Assembly: GCA_028287465.1 (NCBI GenBank)
Contig: JAQBPO010000066.1
Coordinates: 46,392-110,391 of the forward strand
DNA: 64,000 nt
Origin: Fibrobacterota bacterium
GTDB taxonomy: Bacteria > Fibrobacterota > Fibrobacteria > UBA11236
Direction of reading: 5' to 3'
In this document: in pieces, positions 59,669 through 64,000 of the stretch
How the letters are laid out: the number at the start of each line of letters is the position of its first letter
Numbering within the stretch: position 1 is the stretch's first letter
Translations under genes and position numbers: made by a program
The notes under the pieces: model-generated
What the model saw: only the letters and a program-made list of their open reading frames with translations
The model's database searches: none
What the model was told of the DNA's origin: nothing

Positions 59669-62600
59669 ATGGCGATGCAACGCATCCTTTCGATCGGCGC
59701 GGCGGTTTTCGTCCTTGGGACCCATTCCATTCCGGCCGCGGACGCCAAGACCGCAGGAGAGGCGAAGTCCGCCGATCCCAAAGAGGCGTGCAAGCAGGGG
59801 AGGGCCCAATACGCCTCCGGGGACGTCCTCAAAGCCGTCAAGACCCTGGGCCGATGCGTGGAGCATGAACCGCGCAACCGTGAAGCCTGGGTCGCCCTCG
59901 CCAACGCCAACCTGGAATCCGGACGTTTCCCGCAATCGGCCGAAGCATTCGCGAAGGCCGAAGGCATCAAGCCCGGGGACGAGGCGTTCCTTACGGGTTA
60001 CCTGTCCGCCCTTGAAGGCGCCGGCATGACCGAAGCAAGGATCCCGGTCCTCCGGGCCCTGGCCGGAAGGAAGCATTCCGATCGCAAGAATCTCGACATG
60101 CTCCTCGCCGAGGTTGAATCCGCCGGTCCGGACAAGTATCCGGAGGAATACCTCTTCGCCCTCCAGTCCCTGACCGAAGCTCCCGGCGCGGATCGCTATC
60201 AGGTGGAAAAGCTCGCGGCCGCCTACCTTAAGCGCGGTCAAACGGAAAAGGCGGAAGCCGAATATCGCGGACTGCTCGTTCGAAGCCCGGAGTCCGGCGA
60301 TGATTGGGCCGGTCTGGGCTCGGCCCTAGCCCCGAGCGACCCCATGGCCGCTTCGGAATGTTACCGCAAGGCATCCTTCTATTCCAACCAGGCCGATCGC
60401 CGGATCGCCTACCAGAAGGAACAACAGCGCCTGGCCTCGGCGGCCTCGGCTCCCAAGACCGCGGGCAAACCCGAGGTTAGCGAAGACTCCAAGGATAAGG
60501 CCCTTGTGGTGGCCTTCCCCTCCAAGCCCGAACCGGTGAAGGAGGCGCCGAAAGCCATCGCTCAGGCTGCGCTTTCCAAACCCGAGCCGGCCAAACCCGC
60601 GGCTCCGGCGCAGGTGGTCGCCCAGGCTGCTCCAGTCGCCCCCGTCGCCTCCGCCGTGAAACCCAAGCCCTTCGATATGAAGGCCTTCCAGGACAGCATC
60701 TATAAGGCCGAATTGGCCAAGCGGATGGCCGCCATCCATGTCGATAAGGCCCCGGCCCCCGCCGCCGCGCCTTCCGCGGCCGCCCCGGCCCTTGCCGTCG
60801 CCCCTTCCGCGACCGTTGCCGCTCCGACCGCTTCCGCCGGGACCAAGCAGGATGCGGCCAAGGAAAAGGAAGCCCGCGAAGCCGAAGCCAAGACAAAGGA
60901 TCAGAAGGCGAAGGAAGAAAAAGCCCAGCAGGAGAAGGTGGCGAAGGAGGAAAAGGAACGGCAGGAGGCATTGGCCAAGGCCGCGGAGAAGAAGGCCACG
61001 GAAGAGAAGGAACAGCAGGAGAAGCTCGCCAAGGAGGCGGAAAAGAAGGCCAAGGAAGCAGAGAAGAAAGCCGGAGAGGAAAAGGATCGCCAGGAAAAAC
61101 TGGCCCGTGAATCCGAGAAGAAGGCCAAGGAAGACAAGCGGAAGCAAGATGAGATCGCAGCCAAACAGGCCGAGGCTGAAAAATCCCGCTTGGCCGTGAT
61201 CGCCAAGGCCAAGGAGGATTCCCTTAAAGCCGAATACGACAAGAAGTCCAAGGCGGATCGCGAGAAGCAGGACCTTGCCGTCAAGATCGAAAAGGCGCGC
61301 ACCGATTCCCTGGCCCGCATCGCTGATGCCAAGTCGAAGGCCGATAAGGCGCGTTCCGACTCCCTTGCGCGCGTGGCGGTGGCCAAATCCAAGGCCGATA
61401 AGGCGGAAAAGGAAAAGCAGGAGCAACTGGCCAAGGCCGAAAAGCTGAGGCAGGAACAGTTGGCCAAGGCCGAAAAGGCCAAGCAGGACTCCCTCGCCAG
61501 GGTGGCGGAACAGAAAACCAGGGACGAGAAGGCCTTGCGTGAGCAGATGGCCAAGGCCGAGAAAGCCAAGCAGGATTCCCTCGCCAAGGTGGCGGAACAG
61601 AAGGCGAAGGCGGAGAAGGAACGGCAGGAGCAGTTGGCCCGTGCCGAAAAGGCGCGCAAGGATTCCCTAGCCTTGGCGGCGGAATTGAAAGCCAAGGCCG
61701 AGAAGGAACGTCTGGAGAAGCTGGCTAAGGCCGAGAAGGCCCGCAAGGATTCCCTGGACCTGGTCGCGGCCATGAAGGCCAAAGCGGAAAAGGCCCGTCA
61801 GGATTCCCTGGCCTTGGTCGCGGCAATGAAGGCCAAGGCCGAAAAGGCGCGCCTGGATTCGCTCGCAAGAGTGGCGGAGTTGAAAGCGAAAGAGGAGAGG
61901 GCGAAACAGGAGGCCCTCGCCAAGGAGGCCGAGCGCAAGGCCAAGGAAGAGAGGGAACGGATCGCCAGGGAAGAGGAGCGTAAGCGCGCCGAGGAAGCCA
62001 AGGCGCGTAAGCTGAAGGAAGAGCAGGATCATCGCGAGAAGCTGGCCCGGGAACGCCGCGATCGGTACGACCTCGCCGTGATGCTGACCCGGGACGGCCG
62101 CATGGATACGGCCCTCGTTCTGTTCAAGACCGTATTGGCGGACTCGCCGGTAGCCGATGCCTTCTATCATGCCGGTCGCGCCAACCTGGCCAAGGGGGAG
62201 TTCTCCAAGGCCCTGGACCTGTTCGCGAAAGGTCCTCAGGACAAACCCGACCTGGACGGCCTGAAAGGCAAGGCCTTGATGGGAATGGGTAAGCATAAGG
62301 AGGCCTTGAAGGCCCTGGAAAGCCAATACGCCAAGGGCAAGGACGATTCCCTGCTTGCGGACCTGGTGGATTTGAACCGGAAAACCGGGGACGAGGCGGG
62401 AGCCATCGTTTATCTCGAGAAGATCGCCGAGAAGCATCCCGGGGACGCGAAGGTCCAGGAACAGTTGGCGGTGTATTATCGCGCCAAGGGGGACAAGGCC
62501 AAGGCCACGGAAAAATACAGCCGCGTGTTCATCGTGAACCCGGGCCATGGGGAAGCCAATTACTGGTTGGGAATGGAAGCGGCCAATTCGGGGGATCAGG

Positions 62601-64000
62601 CCCGCGCCAATCCCTTCCTGGAAAAGGCGGTCACGGTCTTCCCGACCCGGGCCGATGCCTGGAAGGCTTTGGCCAAGTGCGATGCGGCCGTGGGCCGCAA
62701 GGATGCCGCTTGGGAAGCGTATAAGAAGGCATTTTCGCTCCTTCCGAATGATCTCGACCTGGCCAAAGGCAAGCTGGCCCTGGCCCGCGAATCCCATCCC
62801 GGCGAAGCGGGCAAGGCTTTTGAAGACGTATTGCGGATCGCCCCAGCGGACGCCGATGCCGCCCTCGGCCTCGCCAGGCTCCGCTATGACGAAGGCAACT
62901 GGGCCGCGGCGGAGAAGAATTTCCGCATCGCCTGCAAGGAATCCAAGGACTCCCATGCCTGGGCCCTCTTCGGCCGCTCCCTGCTCGAGCTCAAGAAGAC
63001 CGATGAAGCCTCGGTGACCTTGCAGAAGGCCATCGACCTGGGGGATAAGGATCCCAACCTGCACCTGGACCTGGCCCGCATCCGCATGGACAAGGGCGAT
63101 CTGGATTGGGCGGAAGCCCTGGTGAAGGATCTGGCCAAGAAGTCGCCGTCTGATCCGGAACCCCTGTATTACCAGGGTCTGATAGCCCTCAAGCGCCAGC
63201 AGACGGCCGTTGCGGAGGAATTCTTCCGCAAGTCCCATCAGCTCAAACCCGAGGATGGTAAGTACGCCGAAGCCTTGGGTCGCCTATTGCGGGACAAGGA
63301 GGACTGGAAGTCCGCGGGTTCCGTGCTGGCCCAGGCGGAATCGAAGCTCGGCATTACCGGCCGGTTGCTCTACGGCGATTGCCTCGCCCGCGGCGGCGAC
63401 CATGCCAAGGCCCAGACCGTCTACGCGGAGCTTTATAAGAAGGAGGCGACCGCGGCCTTGCTCTCCCGCCGCATGGACCTGCTGGTCCGCATGGGGAAGG
63501 CGGAGCAGGCGGTGGAACTGGCCGAGGGGGCCAGGGCCGTCAAGGGCCCGGACGGCAAGCCTTTCCAGGACGCCACCGAGGTGCGCTTCTCGCTCGCCAA
63601 GGCACAACTCGCTTTGGCCGACGCCCATGTTCTCAAGGGCGATGTCGATCAGGCCGTTGACCTGATGAAGCAGGTTCTCAATACGGATGACCACAAGCCC
63701 GAATACCATTACTACCTCGGCCTGGGATATTACGATCAGAACCGCCACAAGAAGGCCTTGGGCGAGTTCGTCGACGCCTTGACCTATCGCGTCGAATACC
63801 CGGAAGCCCTTTACCGCAAAGGTCTCTGCCTGTTGAAGGTGGAGGACGTCAAGGAGGCGGAGAACGCCTTCGGAGAATTGTCCCAGCACGCCGATCCCAT
63901 CTGGAAGGCGCGCGGCCTCTACGGCCTGGCCATGGTCTTCGAGGCCCAGGGAAAGCCGGAGGCCGTGCAGCATCACCTCGAGCGCTCCATCCTCGCCAAC
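59669..64000 (+). CDS. Giant TPR protein with central charged single helix, incomplete at right edge
   Basis: ATG 59669 follows GGGGTGA; the frame stays open for 1444 codons to the window end. Signal peptide (ILSIGAAVFVLGTHSIPAA) indicates export. Residues about 30-250 are TPR repeats (CKQGRAQYASGDVLKAVKTL; REAWVALANANLESGRFPQS). Residues 250-390 are a Pro/Ala/Lys linker. Residues about 395-797 are a Lys/Glu/Ala helix, TolA-like, whose second half repeats an 18-residue unit with DSLA cores. A second TPR array starts near 800 (YDLAVMLTRDGRMDTALVLF) and continues past the edge. Probably a periplasmic scaffold spanning the envelope. Function otherwise unknown. Confidence 0.85.
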   Translation, partial: MAMQRILSIGAAVFVLGTHSIPAADAKTAGEAKSADPKEACKQGRAQYASGDVLKAVKTLGRCVEHEPRNREAWVALANANLESGRFPQSAEAFAKAEGIKPGDEAFLTGYLSALEGAGMTEARIPVLRALAGRKHSDRKNLDMLLAEVESAGPDKYPEEYLFALQSLTEAPGADRYQVEKLAAAYLKRGQTEKAEAEYRGLLVRSPESGDDWAGLGSALAPSDPMAASECYRKASFYSNQADRRIAYQKEQQRLASAASAPKTAGKPEVSEDSKDKALVVAFPSKPEPVKEAPKAIAQAALSKPEPAKPAAPAQVVAQAAPVAPVASAVKPKPFDMKAFQDSIYKAELAKRMAAIHVDKAPAPAAAPSAAAPALAVAPSATVAAPTASAGTKQDAAKEKEAREAEAKTKDQKAKEEKAQQEKVAKEEKERQEALAKAAEKKATEEKEQQEKLAKEAEKKAKEAEKKAGEEKDRQEKLARESEKKAKEDKRKQDEIAAKQAEAEKSRLAVIAKAKEDSLKAEYDKKSKADREKQDLAVKIEKARTDSLARIADAKSKADKARSDSLARVAVAKSKADKAEKEKQEQLAKAEKLRQEQLAKAEKAKQDSLARVAEQKTRDEKALREQMAKAEKAKQDSLAKVAEQKAKAEKERQEQLARAEKARKDSLALAAELKAKAEKERLEKLAKAEKARKDSLDLVAAMKAKAEKARQDSLALVAAMKAKAEKARLDSLARVAELKAKEERAKQEALAKEAERKAKEERERIAREEERKRAEEAKARKLKEEQDHREKLARERRDRYDLAVMLTRDGRMDTALVLFKTVLADSPVADAFYHAGRANLAKGEFSKALDLFAKGPQDKPDLDGLKGKALMGMGKHKEALKALESQYAKGKDDSLLADLVDLNRKTGDEAGAIVYLEKIAEKHPGDAKVQEQLAVYYRAKGDKAKATEKYSRVFIVNPGHGEANYWLGMEAANSGDQARANPFLEKAVTVFPTRADAWKALAKCDAAVGRKDAAWEAYKKAFSLLPNDLDLAKGKLALARESHPGEAGKAFEDVLRIAPADADAALGLARLRYDEGNWAAAEKNFRIACKESKDSHAWALFGRSLLELKKTDEASVTLQKAIDLGDKDPNLHLDLARIRMDKGDLDWAEALVKDLAKKSPSDPEPLYYQGLIALKRQQTAVAEEFFRKSHQLKPEDGKYAEALGRLLRDKEDWKSAGSVLAQAESKLGITGRLLYGDCLARGGDHAKAQTVYAELYKKEATAALLSRRMDLLVRMGKAEQAVELAEGARAVKGPDGKPFQDATEVRFSLAKAQLALADAHVLKGDVDQAVDLMKQVLNTDDHKPEYHYYLGLGYYDQNRHKKALGEFVDALTYRVEYPEALYRKGLCLLKVEDVKEAENAFGELSQHADPIWKARGLYGLAMVFEAQGKPEAVQHHLERSILAN
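61280..61910 (+). repeat. 18-residue coding repeat in the charged helix of the TPR protein
   Basis: Units of the type AEKARxDSLAxVAxxKAK recur; nine DSL cores are visible in the helix (KEDSLKA, RTDSLAR, RSDSLAR, KQDSLAR, KQDSLAK, RKDSLAL, RKDSLDL, RQDSLAL, RLDSLAR). Several adjacent units are exactly 18 residues (54 bases) apart. Eighteen residues equal five alpha-helical turns, so each core falls on the same helix face. Confidence 0.85.

Noticed and set aside
59524..59868. Plus-strand 114-codon frame before the giant TPR gene
   Set aside because: Overlaps the signal-peptide region of the TPR gene in another frame and has no ribosome site.
61280..61910. Regular repeats that could be taken for a CRISPR-like or tandem array
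   Set aside because: They are imperfect 54-base coding units in one open frame, with no spacer pattern; better explained as a repeated protein helix.
1..64000. Search for tRNA, rRNA, insertion sequences, prophage and CRISPR arrays
   Set aside because: No tRNA-like cloverleaf, transposase, integrase or direct-repeat/spacer array was noticed by eye; a covariance-model or HMM search could not be run.

Overview
The window is GC-rich bacterial chromosome, densely packed on both strands. I see no IS element, prophage, CRISPR array, tRNA or rRNA gene. The best guess for the source is an uncultured member of the Fibrobacterota or a close relative in the Fibrobacterota-Chlorobiota-Bacteroidota group. 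The reasons are a long-form IspG of about 650 residues, a very large C25 (gingipain/PorU-type) peptidase ending in a type IX-like sorting domain, GTP-dependent PEP carboxykinase, and several Sec or lipoprotein-type envelope proteins. The assignment is an inference from gene families, not from a marker gene. Lnt, an MCE protein, TolC-type efflux and lipoproteins indicate a Gram-negative envelope. Several genes appear to use TTG, GTG or even CTG starts.

Region by region. 1-5096: a GAF protein running off the left edge, divergent from pckG; then a minus-strand set of unknown proteins ending with a DUF1080 secreted protein. 5325-7733: a two-receiver response regulator and a hybrid PAS histidine kinase. 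7753-9958: an MCE-domain protein convergent with the kinase, then a lipoprotein. 9974-17007: a seven-gene operon on the minus strand (TetR, TolC, HlyD, two ABC ATPases, two ABC-2 permeases) that looks like a split YbhGFSR/CecR exporter. 17088-23787: plus-strand housekeeping genes (ispG, trmJ-like, mutarotase-fold protein, recO, gluQ, panB, a small unknown). 23792-32971: a minus-strand run reading, in transcription order, secreted protein, PorU-like peptidase, histone-deacetylase-family protein, rsmI, lnt. 33097-35723: cmk and rpsA, closed by a strong terminator.

35928-49211 is the most unusual part. A block of YgaP-type membrane/SRPBCC fusion protein, SRPBCC protein and CBS-pair protein precedes an 8.7-kb gene for a cyclic beta-1,2-glucan synthase-like enzyme (GT84 plus GH94). 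It is followed by a second, paralogous block: YgaP/SRPBCC fusion, BON protein, CBS-pair protein, small YgaP-like membrane protein. This looks like a duplicated envelope or osmotic-stress module around a periplasmic-glucan synthase. A multi-GAF protein with a nucleotide-binding-like N-terminus faces it.

49216-64000: a membrane M48 peptidase, an ABC1/UbiB kinase with a phasin-like partner, a small unknown, a MltD-like lytic transglycosylase, a WG-repeat lipoprotein, and at the right edge an incomplete giant TPR protein interrupted by a roughly 400-residue charged helix built on an 18-residue repeat.
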